A DNA stretch of 64,000 bases, taken from NCBI GenBank assembly GCA_934168245.1, contig CAKPMY010000007.1, positions 7,200 through 71,199 of the forward strand, in the 5' to 3' direction. Made by a program: the position numbers and the translations under genes. The notes under the pieces are model-generated. The model was not told where the DNA came from. It was given only the letters and a program-made list of their open reading frames with translations, and ran no database searches. How positions within the stretch are numbered: the first letter of the stretch is position 1; every line of letters starts with the position of its first letter. This document shows, piece after piece, positions 55,628 to 64,000 of the stretch. Origin of the DNA: an uncultured Bacilli bacterium (GTDB taxonomy: Bacteria; Bacillota_I; Bacilli_A; RF39; UBA660).

Positions 55628-57985
55628 TTAGATTGTTAGAGAATTAGTTAGATTGTTTTTTATATTACCAATACCAATTTGATAGATAATATTTATAATC
55701 TGATCTTCATTTACTTCGACTGCATAGTCTTCTTTTAGTATTTTTTTAAGTTCTTTTACATCGTGACAATTATACTTTTCAATAACTGATTTTAAGAATA
55801 AAGTTCTAGAAACATTTTCAGTAGGACTATAACAGAAGATTACATTACCATGCCATTGTACTTTTTTAAAGTTAGGTAGTAGTTTTACTAAAGAAGAAAT
55901 GACAGAATCAGTAATAGGTTTAGTTTCTAGTAAGTTACAAGAAAGTTCATCTCTTATATTTTTGACTGTGAAATAGATATTATTTCTAGAAAATTTACTC
56001 GTTACTAGGTCTAGGAAGACATCAATATCAGTTCTAGTGATACCTGTATTATATATGTTTTCAAATGGATAGTACTTATTGTTTATTTCAATGACTTTAT
56101 ATTCCTTTTCCATTTTATAAATTGTAGCCCAACTAGTACTGGAAATATTTAAGAATGAATGAGTTATTTCTCCTTTTAAGATGCCATTATAAATTGCTTG
56201 TTCTAGATTTTGACAAGATCTTTTTAAAATATATTTTCCACTAATTTTATAATCAATTTTCTTTAAGTTTATGTTAGTTAAGAATTGATTAGTATTTTCT
56301 AAATTGAGAGATAGTAAAATGTCTTTAAATTCATTTTTAGAATATATAGTCTTAGTAAGATGAGTTTTTAAAAGATTCATTTCAGATTCTTTTAGTTCAA
56401 TATTCTTAGAAATAATTTCGTTATTAGTTAGATAGTCGCCGAACTCAAGATTTAAGTATGATAAAAGTGTATCTTCACGATGGCCGTACTGAGTGCGCAT
56501 TATGTTTAGGAAATCTTGTTGACTTATAGGACTTAGTTCAAAGATTTTATCGAGGAAGAAATCTTTTTTATCTGTATAGCCAATTAAAATATTAGGCATT
56601 CTTAAGTAGGAAACTTTAGGATTAGAAATTAGGTTTCTTAGAATGTTATGTAGTTCTTGTTCATTTCTTATATCTAACTCAGACATTAAATCTTTGTTAT
56701 TTTCAAAAAAGTAAAGAGAACTATAAAGACCATATTCTACATCTAAAATATTTTCTAGATTAGTAAGATCATTTTCTGATAAAAGGTTCATTTCATAATA
56801 TCTTACTTTTTTATTTCTACCGAAAACACACCAGTTTTTTCTACTTAATAAGGTTTCTATATTATGTTCTGAATCATATGGTTCAATATTATATTTAGAA
56901 AATTCTTGGGCTAAGTAATTGTTCATTCTTTTTAGGAGTTCAGGAATGGTAATTTCGTCAGTAAGATAATTTTTCATGTAATATTTAGTGATACCAGTTC
57001 GATCACATTCGATGTAGGTATCATTTATGCAGATAATATTTTTTAAAGATTTAATTCTTTTTAGCATTTCTTCATCGACAAATGGTTCATTTTCAATATC
57101 AAGAAAATCATAATGACCTTTTTCGTATTTATCAAATAAATAGTAGTATGTTGACTTAGGTTCTTCAAATATGGTTGTAAATTCTTTTTCTGATAATTCA
57201 TATTTTTTATAAATATATTGGTATTTATCTTCTTTGACGATAGGCATTTTAGAGTATATTGTTTCAATAATTTGCCTTATTCTTTCTCTAGTTATAGAGA
57301 GATTTAAGGCTATTTCTTGAAGCGTGTTTCCTTCATAACGACTATGAAGAATATATTGTTTTTTTTCATCTAGGGTTTGAACAAAGTCAAGAATACTTGG
57401 AGAATTATAAGTAATTTTGTTATCGACTATAATAATCTTGGCTTCGTTTGATAAGTGTGCTAAGTCTTTATCTAATTCTTCTGGAGGATAAGTTAACTCT
57501 TTTAGTTTGGCAAGTAATTCTTCATAGGTTATAGATTGAAGTTGGGCTTCTTCTTTTAGTATTTCTAAAAGATAGATAGAATAATCGTCTACTTTCTTGA
57601 CGTTAAAATTGTTCTCAACTAATTTTTGGTAAGCAGAGGTAGCCTCGTTATAGAGTTTTCTTTTTACGGAAAACTTAGTACAAAATTCCTCTTCAGTGTT
57701 ATTTATGATATCTTGGAGAGTTATATTATTTTCAATTAAATATAGAGTATAGTTTCTACTTAAGCCATATAGCTGAAGTTCACCAATATAATTTTGACTA
57801 GTCGTTTTTTTAGATTGTTCTAAAGCAGACATAATTACAGTTATTTGATCTTTTATTATTTTATTTTCTTTTAGAATTTGCTCTTTGAAAACTTCTAAAT
57901 CTAGATAAGATATTTTTAGATCAAATAGTTTTTTTAAGATTGTCATGGATACACCGTATTCGTTTAGTACATATATACTTCGCAT
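55628..57985 (-). CDS. Large protein with alpha-CTD-like and sigma region-4-like elements
   Basis: A 785-residue soluble protein. Residues about 70-125 ('LQLYGLSRNYTLYLIENNI' onward) resemble the helix-hairpin-helix of RNA polymerase alpha CTD. Residues 207-247 form a sigma-70 region-4-like HTH with 'LQEIALNLSITRERIRQI'. The remaining 540 residues (250-785) are helical, Lys/Asn/Leu-rich and unrecognised. No membrane helix or enzyme motif is visible. It is translated at a TAATG junction with the ADP-ribosylglycohydrolase. It may bind DNA or RNA polymerase; its role is unknown. Confidence 0.75.
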   Translation of the reverse strand: MRSIYVLNEYGVSMTILKKLFDLKISYLDLEVFKEQILKENKIIKDQITVIMSALEQSKKTTSQNYIGELQLYGLSRNYTLYLIENNITLQDIINNTEEEFCTKFSVKRKLYNEATSAYQKLVENNFNVKKVDDYSIYLLEILKEEAQLQSITYEELLAKLKELTYPPEELDKDLAHLSNEAKIIIVDNKITYNSPSILDFVQTLDEKKQYILHSRYEGNTLQEIALNLSITRERIRQIIETIYSKMPIVKEDKYQYIYKKYELSEKEFTTIFEEPKSTYYYLFDKYEKGHYDFLDIENEPFVDEEMLKRIKSLKNIICINDTYIECDRTGITKYYMKNYLTDEITIPELLKRMNNYLAQEFSKYNIEPYDSEHNIETLLSRKNWCVFGRNKKVRYYEMNLLSENDLTNLENILDVEYGLYSSLYFFENNKDLMSELDIRNEQELHNILRNLISNPKVSYLRMPNILIGYTDKKDFFLDKIFELSPISQQDFLNIMRTQYGHREDTLLSYLNLEFGDYLTNNEIISKNIELKESEMNLLKTHLTKTIYSKNEFKDILLSLNLENTNQFLTNINLKKIDYKISGKYILKRSCQNLEQAIYNGILKGEITHSFLNISSTSWATIYKMEKEYKVIEINNKYYPFENIYNTGITRTDIDVFLDLVTSKFSRNNIYFTVKNIRDELSCNLLETKPITDSVISSLVKLLPNFKKVQWHGNVIFCYSPTENVSRTLFLKSVIEKYNCHDVKELKKILKEDYAVEVNEDQIINIIYQIGIGNIKNNLTNSLTI

Positions 57986-58926
57986 TATTTATCACCTACT
58001 ATTTCTTTTTCAAAATCGTGACAGATTTCTTCTAAATATTTTCGTTTTTGGAGAGTTTCCAACCAGTCTTTTGGTATAGCATCGTAGCCATAGATTATAC
58101 CGGCCATGGAACCAACTATGGCACCAATAGTGTCTGTATCTTCGCCTAGGTTTATGGCTCCAATTATAGACTCTTTATAGGTTTTAGCTTTTAGGATTAC
58201 CCAAAGAGAGGCTTCTAAAGTATCAACGATATAACCAGTTGATTTAATAGAGTCTAGTTTATAAGTTGTGATATCATCTTCTAATATTCTTTTGTATAAA
58301 TTTAGGGATGACTGATTATAGGAACTGTAATCCAATTTCTTTATCTTAATATAACTTTCCTCTTTTGTAAAGTCAGCGAGTAAGAACATTATATATCTAA
58401 CGTATATGTAACAGCCAAGTTTACTGATGTCATGGGCATGAGTTAGAGAGGACATATCGTTTGTTAAGTTTATTATTTCTTGTTCAGATAGGTTTTTATA
58501 ATAACTATATAAGGCGACTGGGAGAATTCGCATTAAGGAGCCATTACCGTTAGAATTGATACTGGTTAAGCCAGACGCCGTAGCAGTTGTTTCTTTGGTT
58601 TCATATCTTCTAATGGCCGTTAGACAAGTTCTTCCTATATCAAAAAGTTTACCAGTTGGTGTAAAGTCTCCTTGAAGAATCCATTTAAGATAATTATGCA
58701 TTATATCGTCATAATCAAACTTTTTATTTTGGTTGAAGGAGACAAGTTCGCAAATTGTCATTGTGGTATCATCAGACCAGGATCCGGCACAAACTTCGTG
58801 GGAGCCGTAGCCTAACATTTTAGTTACAGGTTTTCTTAATAATTTTTCTCTTTGGCAAAATTCAACTGGTACTCCCATAGCATCTCCTATTGCTAAAGAA
58901 ATGATACTATCTTTTATTTTGGACAT
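57985..58926 (-). CDS. ADP-ribosylglycohydrolase (DraG/ARH type)
   Basis: A 313-residue binuclear Mg2+ hydrolase that removes ADP-ribose from proteins or small molecules. The metal sites are S51-D52-D53-T54 in 'GSWSDDTTMT' and D263/D265 in 'GEDTDTIGAIVGSMAG', both intact. It lies at the front of a coupled pair: its stop overlaps the start of the alpha-CTD/sigma-4 protein. No ADP-ribosyltransferase gene is in the window, so its target is unknown. Confidence 0.93.
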   Translation of the reverse strand: MSKIKDSIISLAIGDAMGVPVEFCQREKLLRKPVTKMLGYGSHEVCAGSWSDDTTMTICELVSFNQNKKFDYDDIMHNYLKWILQGDFTPTGKLFDIGRTCLTAIRRYETKETTATASGLTSINSNGNGSLMRILPVALYSYYKNLSEQEIINLTNDMSSLTHAHDISKLGCYIYVRYIMFLLADFTKEESYIKIKKLDYSSYNQSSLNLYKRILEDDITTYKLDSIKSTGYIVDTLEASLWVILKAKTYKESIIGAINLGEDTDTIGAIVGSMAGIIYGYDAIPKDWLETLQKRKYLEEICHDFEKEIVGDK

Positions 58927-58944
58927 ATTCTTCTCCTTTATTAT

Positions 58945-59304
58945 TTATACTTCACGATGAATCCAGGTCATAATGACTTTGACAACATAATCAACTTCAT
59001 CGGGTGTTAATTCTTTTCCTTTTTTAATGTTGTGAAGCTTTTCTAGGCAACCACGACAACAAGTACCGGTTGCATGTTCGGCTATAAAGACGGGATGAGA
59101 GTTAGCACGCATAGGTGTTTGTTTGCCATCATTTTTAGGAAAGGCTGGTTTTAATCTTTTTGTGATAAAATCGTATGCATCTGATTCTATTTTAGCATAA
59201 CCTTTATCTTTTACATATTGTTTCATATTATTATTTAAGTGGAATGAGCCTCTGAACTTTGACTTGGAGAGACTTTCTAGTTTATTATTTATTACTGTAT
59301 CCAT
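58945..59304 (-). CDS. DUF4186 family protein
   Basis: A 119-residue protein matching the DUF4186 pattern: 'KFRGSFHLNNNMKQYV', 'ITKRLKPAFPKNDGKQTPM' and the Cys-rich 'HPVFIAEHATGTCCRGCLEK', with three Cys next to His that could bind metal or be redox-active. It lies 18 bp upstream of the ADP-ribosylglycohydrolase in the same direction, with a strong CGGAGG ribosome binding site. It may belong to the same operon. Function is unknown. Confidence 0.8.
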   Translation of the reverse strand: MDTVINNKLESLSKSKFRGSFHLNNNMKQYVKDKGYAKIESDAYDFITKRLKPAFPKNDGKQTPMRANSHPVFIAEHATGTCCRGCLEKLHNIKKGKELTPDEVDYVVKVIMTWIHREV

Positions 59305-59320
59305 GATTTTCCTCCGACTT

Positions 59321-59345
59321 TAAAAGGAATGATTGGGATCATTCC
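59321..59345 (-). terminator. Terminator between the third kinase and the DUF4186 gene
   Basis: GGAATGAT/ATCATTCC stem (59326-59333 and 59338-59345) with a 4-base loop, then TTTT on the minus strand. It spans the kinase stop. Confidence 0.75.
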
Positions 59346-61258
59346 TCTGTTTGTTCATCGCCAATAACGATTGCCTCTACATCCTTGAAACGATCAACAT
59401 TTGGATCGTAAGTTGGAACTTCTTCTGTTTCTCTTCTAGCAGGGGCATCTTTAAGGACTTTTTCTAATTTTACTCTTATTTGATCTTTACTAAATGGCTT
59501 AGGAATATAATCAGTAAAGCCTTTTTCAAGATACTTTTCTTCACTACCCGCGATTGCATCAGCGGTTAAAGCAATTACTGGGGTATTAAATAACGGATTT
59601 TTCTTTAATTCTTTTAGGGCTGTTTCACCGGACATTAATGGCATCATTATATCCATTAGTATTAAATCATATTCTTTACCAAGATTAATTTTGTTGATAC
59701 ATTCTTGACCATTTTCACATTCATCTATTTGAATTTTGAATGGAGCAAGAGAACGTTTGGCAACTTTTATATTTAGTTTGTTATCATCAACTATTAGAAC
59801 TTTTTTGTCACTGTAGTCTGGTTCTTCATAGTTTTGGGAATTTGTCTTCGAAGCATACTCCTCTCTTACAGGGTTATAGTCAATTTTTTGTGGTATTTGG
59901 ACGATAAATAGAGAGCCTTTACCGTAACTACTTTGAACGTTTATTTTACCACCCATCATTTCGACAATTTTTTTAGTTATGGCTAAGCCTAAACCAGTTC
60001 CTTCAGTTGTAGAACTCTTTTCAATATCAAGGCGTTCAAACTTTGTAAATAATTTAGAGATGTCTTCGGCTTTGATACCACGTCCGGAATCTTTAACACT
60101 TATTATTAAAAGACAATTATCTTTTTCATTGATACATTTCGTTGTAAATTCAACAGTGCCCTCGTTAGTATATTTTAAAGCATTAGAAAGTAAGTTGTTG
60201 ATAATTTGTTTTATATGAATTCTATCACCATATAAATATTCAGGAATGTCTTCAGCAATATTAGTTTTAAATTCTATTTGTTTGTCACCAATACGAGTAG
60301 CATTTATTTTTGCTAAAAGTTCGGCTTCTTTACGATAGTTGTATGAGGTTTCAACAATTTTTAGTTTATCACTTTCAATCTTGTTGATGTCCATGATATT
60401 TCCAACTATTTCTAGAAGAGTTCGTGAGGCTTCTAGGACATCGTTTAAGTCCTCTTTCATGTCATCAGGAGCAGTACCTCGTTCTACCATGTCTTCGGAT
60501 AGACCAACGATAGCATTTAAAGGAGTTCTAATCTCGTGAGACATACTAGATAGGAAATCACTTTTGGCATTGTTAGCCTTCTCTGCTTGTTCCTTAGCAA
60601 TATTTAACTCTATCATCATTTTTATGTCTGGGTTCTCGATGGTGAAGTACATGATTAATTCAATCAATACAATCATTGTAGGAACACCAATGATGGCTGG
60701 GTTTATTTTTTGAATTAAAGCTACAATAACACCAAAAACTAAAGTAGCAAACAGTGGAATGGCTTGCTTTGCTTTCTCATTTCTTACTAAAATTACTGAT
60801 GCTATCATTGAACATAATAAATATATTCCCGATAATATGTAGACAAAGTTTACACAGGCTCCTATGGCATATCCAGCATCCTTATTTATAATTACCTCGA
60901 AAGGCAAGAAAAAAGTCGCAAAAGTAAAAGAACAATTCATAATGAAAATAATTTTTTTTGCTTTTGTGTATAATTCCTTATCTAATTTAATATTGTATAA
61001 AAGATAGATAAGTAATGTAGAGGCCCACCAAAAGTATAATGGCAAGTCTAAGTGATTTAAGAATATCAAAAAATTCATATTTCCATTGTTGTAACCCATA
61101 TATATACCAATTATGTTAAAGATAACATTAAAAAGACTAATTATTAACAACCAGGAATACAGTGTTGTCTCATCATTTTTAATACGTTTTTTACTATAAA
61201 ATACTATCATTACTATAATTAAAATAACAAATGAATAACTTGGTAATATTAAATTCAT
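59339..61258 (-). CDS. Hybrid histidine kinase (all motifs intact)
   Basis: A 639-residue membrane hybrid kinase with about seven N-terminal hydrophobic helices, then HisKA, HATPase and receiver. With the ATG at 61258, the H-box FLSSMSHEIRTPLN has H241, the N-box NLLSNALKYT has N359, G1 is DSGRGI and G2 is GTGLGL. The receiver acceptor is D536 in 'LILMDIMMP'. Its membrane-to-kinase junction 'YFTIENPDIKMM' matches 'IENPDIK' of the 9511-11376 protein, so these belong to one family. GAGGTG is 10 bases upstream. An earlier GTG is in frame but lacks a ribosome binding site. Confidence 0.95.
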   Translation of the reverse strand: MNLILPSYSFVILIIVMIVFYSKKRIKNDETTLYSWLLIISLFNVIFNIIGIYMGYNNGNMNFLIFLNHLDLPLYFWWASTLLIYLLYNIKLDKELYTKAKKIIFIMNCSFTFATFFLPFEVIINKDAGYAIGACVNFVYILSGIYLLCSMIASVILVRNEKAKQAIPLFATLVFGVIVALIQKINPAIIGVPTMIVLIELIMYFTIENPDIKMMIELNIAKEQAEKANNAKSDFLSSMSHEIRTPLNAIVGLSEDMVERGTAPDDMKEDLNDVLEASRTLLEIVGNIMDINKIESDKLKIVETSYNYRKEAELLAKINATRIGDKQIEFKTNIAEDIPEYLYGDRIHIKQIINNLLSNALKYTNEGTVEFTTKCINEKDNCLLIISVKDSGRGIKAEDISKLFTKFERLDIEKSSTTEGTGLGLAITKKIVEMMGGKINVQSSYGKGSLFIVQIPQKIDYNPVREEYASKTNSQNYEEPDYSDKKVLIVDDNKLNIKVAKRSLAPFKIQIDECENGQECINKINLGKEYDLILMDIMMPLMSGETALKELKKNPLFNTPVIALTADAIAGSEEKYLEKGFTDYIPKPFSKDQIRVKLEKVLKDAPARRETEEVPTYDPNVDRFKDVEAIVIGDEQTEE

Positions 61259-61321
61259 TTTTCTACTACACCTCACTTCTATGTTTATTTGATTATATCA
61301 TGAGAAAAAAGAAAAAGAAAC

Positions 61322-62329
61322 TTAATTGTTTCCTTTTTTTGTTCCTTTTTGTAGTACTTTTTGGTTTTCTTTATTTAGAAAAGTCTCATTATAACCATAT
61401 CCAAAGAAATCTTGATAATCAATCGTATCTATGCCTGTACCTGTATAACCATTTTTTTCAGAAGATATTCTTTTGATTAATGGTTTTCCATTGGCATCAT
61501 ATCTTATTCTGCTGTTAAATTCTTGGAAGAATGCATGGTTGTCTGTTTTTGGTGTAAAAATGAATTGGGATTCGAATTCTCTAACACCAGACTTGTCGGC
61601 TCTAGCACGACCGTATTTGTCATATAACTCTTCAATATGTTCTTGCCAATAACCTTCTTTTAAATTTTTTCTTTCCTCATATAAGTACTCTGCTCCATCA
61701 ATAACCATTGAACGAACATTGCCGTTATTTTTGTTTTCTCTCATATTTTCTTCTATTTCTGTATATACCATTGTAGCCATTCTATCTCTTAAGTCTGAAA
61801 TTGATTCTTTTAAATCCGCTGTTGGATAATATTTTTCACCAATTATCGTATGTCTTCCTTTTCCATCAAAGAAAGTTACAACAGGTACGATTGGTACGTT
61901 GGCTGCTAGAGCTGTTCTTATACATCCATAATTCAATGGCAATATTAATTGATTTGGTGATAGATTCCAAGTTGCTTCTGGGTACATTGCAAAGTTAATA
62001 CCTTGTTTTAAATATTCAGGTATTTCTTCTGCGGCTTCTTTTCTACTTTTTTTGTCTGTTCTATGAACCCATCTTACACCATTTAGTGATAGTCCTAGGC
62101 CATCGATTGTTTTTTGGTCTTCGTCACTAACTAATAAATAAAAATGTTCTTTTACCGCTTGTGCTAAAGTTGGAATATCCTCAATACATAAATGATTTGC
62201 TACTATTAAACAGGCTTCGTCGGTTGGAAATTCTCCATCTACTTTTAATTCTCCAGTTACTTTTGACGTTAAAACCTTTAATAGATATGGATGAATTGCA
62301 CGTTTGAATTTTAAATTTTTTATTTTCAT
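61322..62329 (-). CDS. PlsC-like 1-acylglycerol-3-phosphate acyltransferase
   Basis: A 335-residue acyltransferase. The catalytic NH(X4)D box is 'ANHLCIEDIP' (N45-H46 to D51), and 'MYPEATWN' is the FPEGT-like phosphate-binding block. The C-terminal 120 residues are a non-canonical extension ending KGTKKGNN. PlsC enzymes transfer acyl chains to lysophosphatidate at the membrane, but this longer variant could use another acceptor. A perfect promoter lies at 62378-62406. Confidence 0.88.
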   Translation of the reverse strand: MKIKNLKFKRAIHPYLLKVLTSKVTGELKVDGEFPTDEACLIVANHLCIEDIPTLAQAVKEHFYLLVSDEDQKTIDGLGLSLNGVRWVHRTDKKSRKEAAEEIPEYLKQGINFAMYPEATWNLSPNQLILPLNYGCIRTALAANVPIVPVVTFFDGKGRHTIIGEKYYPTADLKESISDLRDRMATMVYTEIEENMRENKNNGNVRSMVIDGAEYLYEERKNLKEGYWQEHIEELYDKYGRARADKSGVREFESQFIFTPKTDNHAFFQEFNSRIRYDANGKPLIKRISSEKNGYTGTGIDTIDYQDFFGYGYNETFLNKENQKVLQKGTKKGNN

Positions 62330-62377
62330 TTTTATTCCCTTTCTTTTCCTCTATGTATGTCCACTAAATTCCGCTAT

Positions 62378-62406
62378 ATTATACCATTTATTTAAAAAAA
62401 TGTCAA
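62378..62406 (-). promoter_or_regulatory. Consensus sigma-A promoter of the acyltransferase
   Basis: TTGACA and TATAAT are separated by 17 bp on the minus strand, about 50 bp before the ATG. Confidence 0.92.
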
Positions 62407-62541
62407 TTTAAACTAACTGGCTTACTCATACTGATTAATTATAGAACCTATCTAGAGTCTGTTTGTTAAATAATAATATATGAAAAGAGAAACCTGTTGC
62501 TTGTTAGATTGGATATATGATTTTTAGTGTGTGTAGAGTGT
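62407..62541. other. Intergenic stretch upstream of the ISL3 transposase
   Basis: Non-coding AT-rich DNA between the divergent acyltransferase and transposase promoters. It should contain the left end of the ISL3 element, but no terminal inverted repeat could be matched by eye. Confidence 0.5.
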
Positions 62542-62570
62542 TTGACTCTATATGCACTTTTTTTCATAAT
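62542..62570 (+). promoter_or_regulatory. Promoter of the ISL3 transposase
   Basis: TTGACT and CATAAT are separated by 17 bp, about 69 bp upstream of the ATG at 62639. Confidence 0.6.
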
Positions 62571-62638
62571 AAAAGACATATAAACTTAAACCTTGATACA
62601 ATATAAGTGACCAAACAGAATTGAAAGAAGGTATTTAT

Positions 62639-63922
62639 ATGTCTAATCAAAATTATATTACAGAAATCCTAGGACTTAAAGATAATAATGTTATTTTTAA
62701 AGAAAATTGTTATTATAAGGAAAAAATAAAAGGAATTACCCATAAAATCTTTGAGGGATATTTATCTTATAAGCCTGAATTTTGTTATAAATGTGGTGTT
62801 GTATTTGATGATAAATTAGAAAAGCATGGATTTATTACTTCTAATATTAAAATGCCAGAAGTGTCAGGCTACAAAACGATTCTTAGATTACATAAACAAA
62901 GGTATCTTTGTAAACACTGTCATAAAGCATTCACTTTATTTACTTCTATTACTAATTATGGTTGTTTCATCTCTAATAATACTAAACATAATATCGCTAG
63001 TGACTTAGTTAAAAAACGTTCTGAAAAGGATATTGCCTCAGATAATAATGTTTCGCCTAACACCGTCGAAAGAATAATGGATTCTTATTATGAAACTCAA
63101 AAACTATATAAACATTATCTTCCTAAAGTTTTATCGTTTGATGAATTTAAGTCCGTTAAAACTGCAGATGGTGCTATGAGTTTTCATATGTGTGATGGCA
63201 TTACTGGTCAAACTATTGATATCATTGAAGATAGACGACTTGATAACCTTATTAAATACTTTTATTATTACGATTATAAAACTAGAAGTCGTGTTCAATT
63301 TATAATAATTGATATGTATTCTCCTTATGTTTCTTTAATTAAAAAAATGTTTCCTAATGCTAATATTATTATTGATAAATTCCATCTAACTCAATTAATT
63401 TCTAGGTCACTTAATAAAACTAGAATTATGGCTATGAAAAAAAATAAGCAATATCACAGAAAATTTAAAAGATATTGGAAATTAATTTTAAAATCTCGTG
63501 ATGAATTAGATTCATCAAAATGGAAAAGATTTACTTGTTTCAAAAATCTTATGACTACTACTGATGTTGTTGATTTTTTAATTGATTTAGATAATGAGCT
63601 TAAAGAAACGTACTGGGTATATCAAGATTTACTACAGGCATTCAAGAAAAATAACTTTGATTTATTAAAGAAAACTTTAAATAAACAAAATAATTATATT
63701 TCTCCATATATGAAAACATCAATTAAAACATTATTAGAATTCTTACCATACATAAAAAATACATTCAATAATAATTACCATAATGGTTTTATTGAGAGTA
63801 ATAATAACTTTATTAAAGTAATTAAAAGGATAGCATTTGGCTTTAGATCTTTTAATAGATTTAAAGCCAGAATAATGATATGCAAAGGCCTAATTAAAAT
63901 CAAAAAAGCAGCCAATACATAA
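62639..63922 (+). CDS. ISL3-family transposase
   Basis: A 427-residue DDE transposase. The N-terminal zinc-binding motif uses C49/C52 and C91/C94 ('CYKCGVVF', 'LCKHCHKAF'). An HTH follows, then the DDE_Tnp_ISL3 triad D168 ('LSFDEF'), D225 ('IIIDMYSPY') and E386 ('NGFIESNNN'). No frameshift is visible, so the gene looks intact. The ATG at 62639 follows GAAGG; the upstream in-frame TTG is rejected. The expected non-coding right end is missing because IS3-like sequence begins about 5 bp after the stop. Confidence 0.95.
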   Translation: MSNQNYITEILGLKDNNVIFKENCYYKEKIKGITHKIFEGYLSYKPEFCYKCGVVFDDKLEKHGFITSNIKMPEVSGYKTILRLHKQRYLCKHCHKAFTLFTSITNYGCFISNNTKHNIASDLVKKRSEKDIASDNNVSPNTVERIMDSYYETQKLYKHYLPKVLSFDEFKSVKTADGAMSFHMCDGITGQTIDIIEDRRLDNLIKYFYYYDYKTRSRVQFIIIDMYSPYVSLIKKMFPNANIIIDKFHLTQLISRSLNKTRIMAMKKNKQYHRKFKRYWKLILKSRDELDSSKWKRFTCFKNLMTTTDVVDFLIDLDNELKETYWVYQDLLQAFKKNNFDLLKKTLNKQNNYISPYMKTSIKTLLEFLPYIKNTFNNNYHNGFIESNNNFIKVIKRIAFGFRSFNRFKARIMICKGLIKIKKAANT

Positions 63923-63925
63923 CTG

Positions 63926-64000
63926 AACTGAACCCCAAAAGTTGGACAGTTTATTAATAGTTTCTAATTAGAGGATTGTAACCTATAATTCACAGGTGAC
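63926..64000. mobile_element. Probable terminus of an IS3/IS150-type element, continuing beyond the window
   Basis: Directly after the ISL3 stop comes TGAACTGAACCCC followed by AAAAGTTGGACAG, the terminal inverted repeat pattern typical of IS3-family (IS150-group) elements. The rest lies off the window. A minus-strand frame ending V-T-C-E-L-stop at 63983 could be the 3' end of its transposase, but only five codons are visible. Confidence 0.5.

Noticed and set aside
62480..62530. Short plus-strand frame MKRETCC... before the transposase
   Set aside because: Only about 14 codons, no ribosome binding site, and it lies in the promoter region.
63926..63955. Right terminal repeat of the ISL3 element
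   Set aside because: The TGAACTGAACCCC plus AAAAGTTGGAC pattern is that of IS3/IS150-type ends, and no matching left repeat was seen near 62400-62600.
1..64000. Possible use of the Mollicutes genetic code (UGA = Trp)
   Set aside because: UGA ends several genes at conserved lengths (for example at 59339 and 31102), and Trp residues read as UGG.

Overview
The window is AT-rich DNA from a low-GC Gram-positive bacterium, most likely an uncultured, probably gut-associated member of the Bacillota close to Bacilli/Erysipelotrichia-type lineages. This rests on the HrcA/CIRCE heat-shock operon, the Bacillus-like order ylbD-ylbE-ylbF-rsmD, a B. subtilis-type ThyA, RecD2, HelD, strong AGGAGG-type ribosome binding sites and consensus sigma-A promoters. 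UGA ends several genes and Trp is UGG, so the Mollicutes code is not used. The taxonomic call is an inference. Nearly all genes lie on the minus strand. Exceptions are a HExxH protein, rnhC plus a methyltransferase, a flippase and the ISL3 transposase.

Layout: 1-7.9 kb holds the 5' part of a PfkB sugar kinase, a metallopeptidase-like protein, a NUDIX enzyme, an alpha/beta hydrolase, two unknown proteins, pyruvate phosphate dikinase, thioredoxin and a CvpA-like membrane protein. 7.9-9.5 kb carries divergent rnhC and a methyltransferase. 9.5-13.2 kb encodes two overlapping hybrid histidine kinases with complementary defects: one has lost the phospho-acceptor His, the other its ATP-binding motifs. 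13.5-14.8 kb is thyA-dfrA. 14.9-21.5 kb is hrcA-grpE-dnaK-pepF-dnaJ under a promoter overlapped by CIRCE. 21.6-25.2 kb has a large pilin-like, glycine-rich, discoidin/lectin surface protein and the ylb/rsmD cluster. 25.2-30.9 kb is parE-parC plus a second HExxH protein.

31.1-36.3 kb contains two lipoproteins, recD2, mtaB and an unannotated 55-residue membrane protein (31966-32133). 36.5-41.4 kb is a four-gene sugar operon: a histidine phosphatase, a GT4, a histidine-phosphatase/glycosyltransferase fusion and a GT2. 41.5-50 kb has two HelD ATPases, a transglutaminase-like protein, a glutamate-rich membrane protein and a SpoVB-like flippase. 50.1-52.7 kb holds four tandem paralogues of an unrecognised family, downstream of a phosphohexomutase. 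54.3-59.3 kb carries cca, a large protein joining an alpha-CTD-like helix-hairpin-helix region to a sigma region-4-like HTH, an ADP-ribosylglycohydrolase and a DUF4186 protein. 59.3-62.3 kb has an intact third hybrid kinase and a PlsC-like acyltransferase. The window ends in an ISL3 transposase abutting an IS3-like terminus.

The strongest candidates for undescribed biology are the complementary kinase pair, the four-paralogue array, the phosphatase/glycosyltransferase operon and the alpha-CTD/sigma-4 protein coupled to an ADP-ribosylglycohydrolase. No tRNA, rRNA, CRISPR array or riboswitch was recognised.
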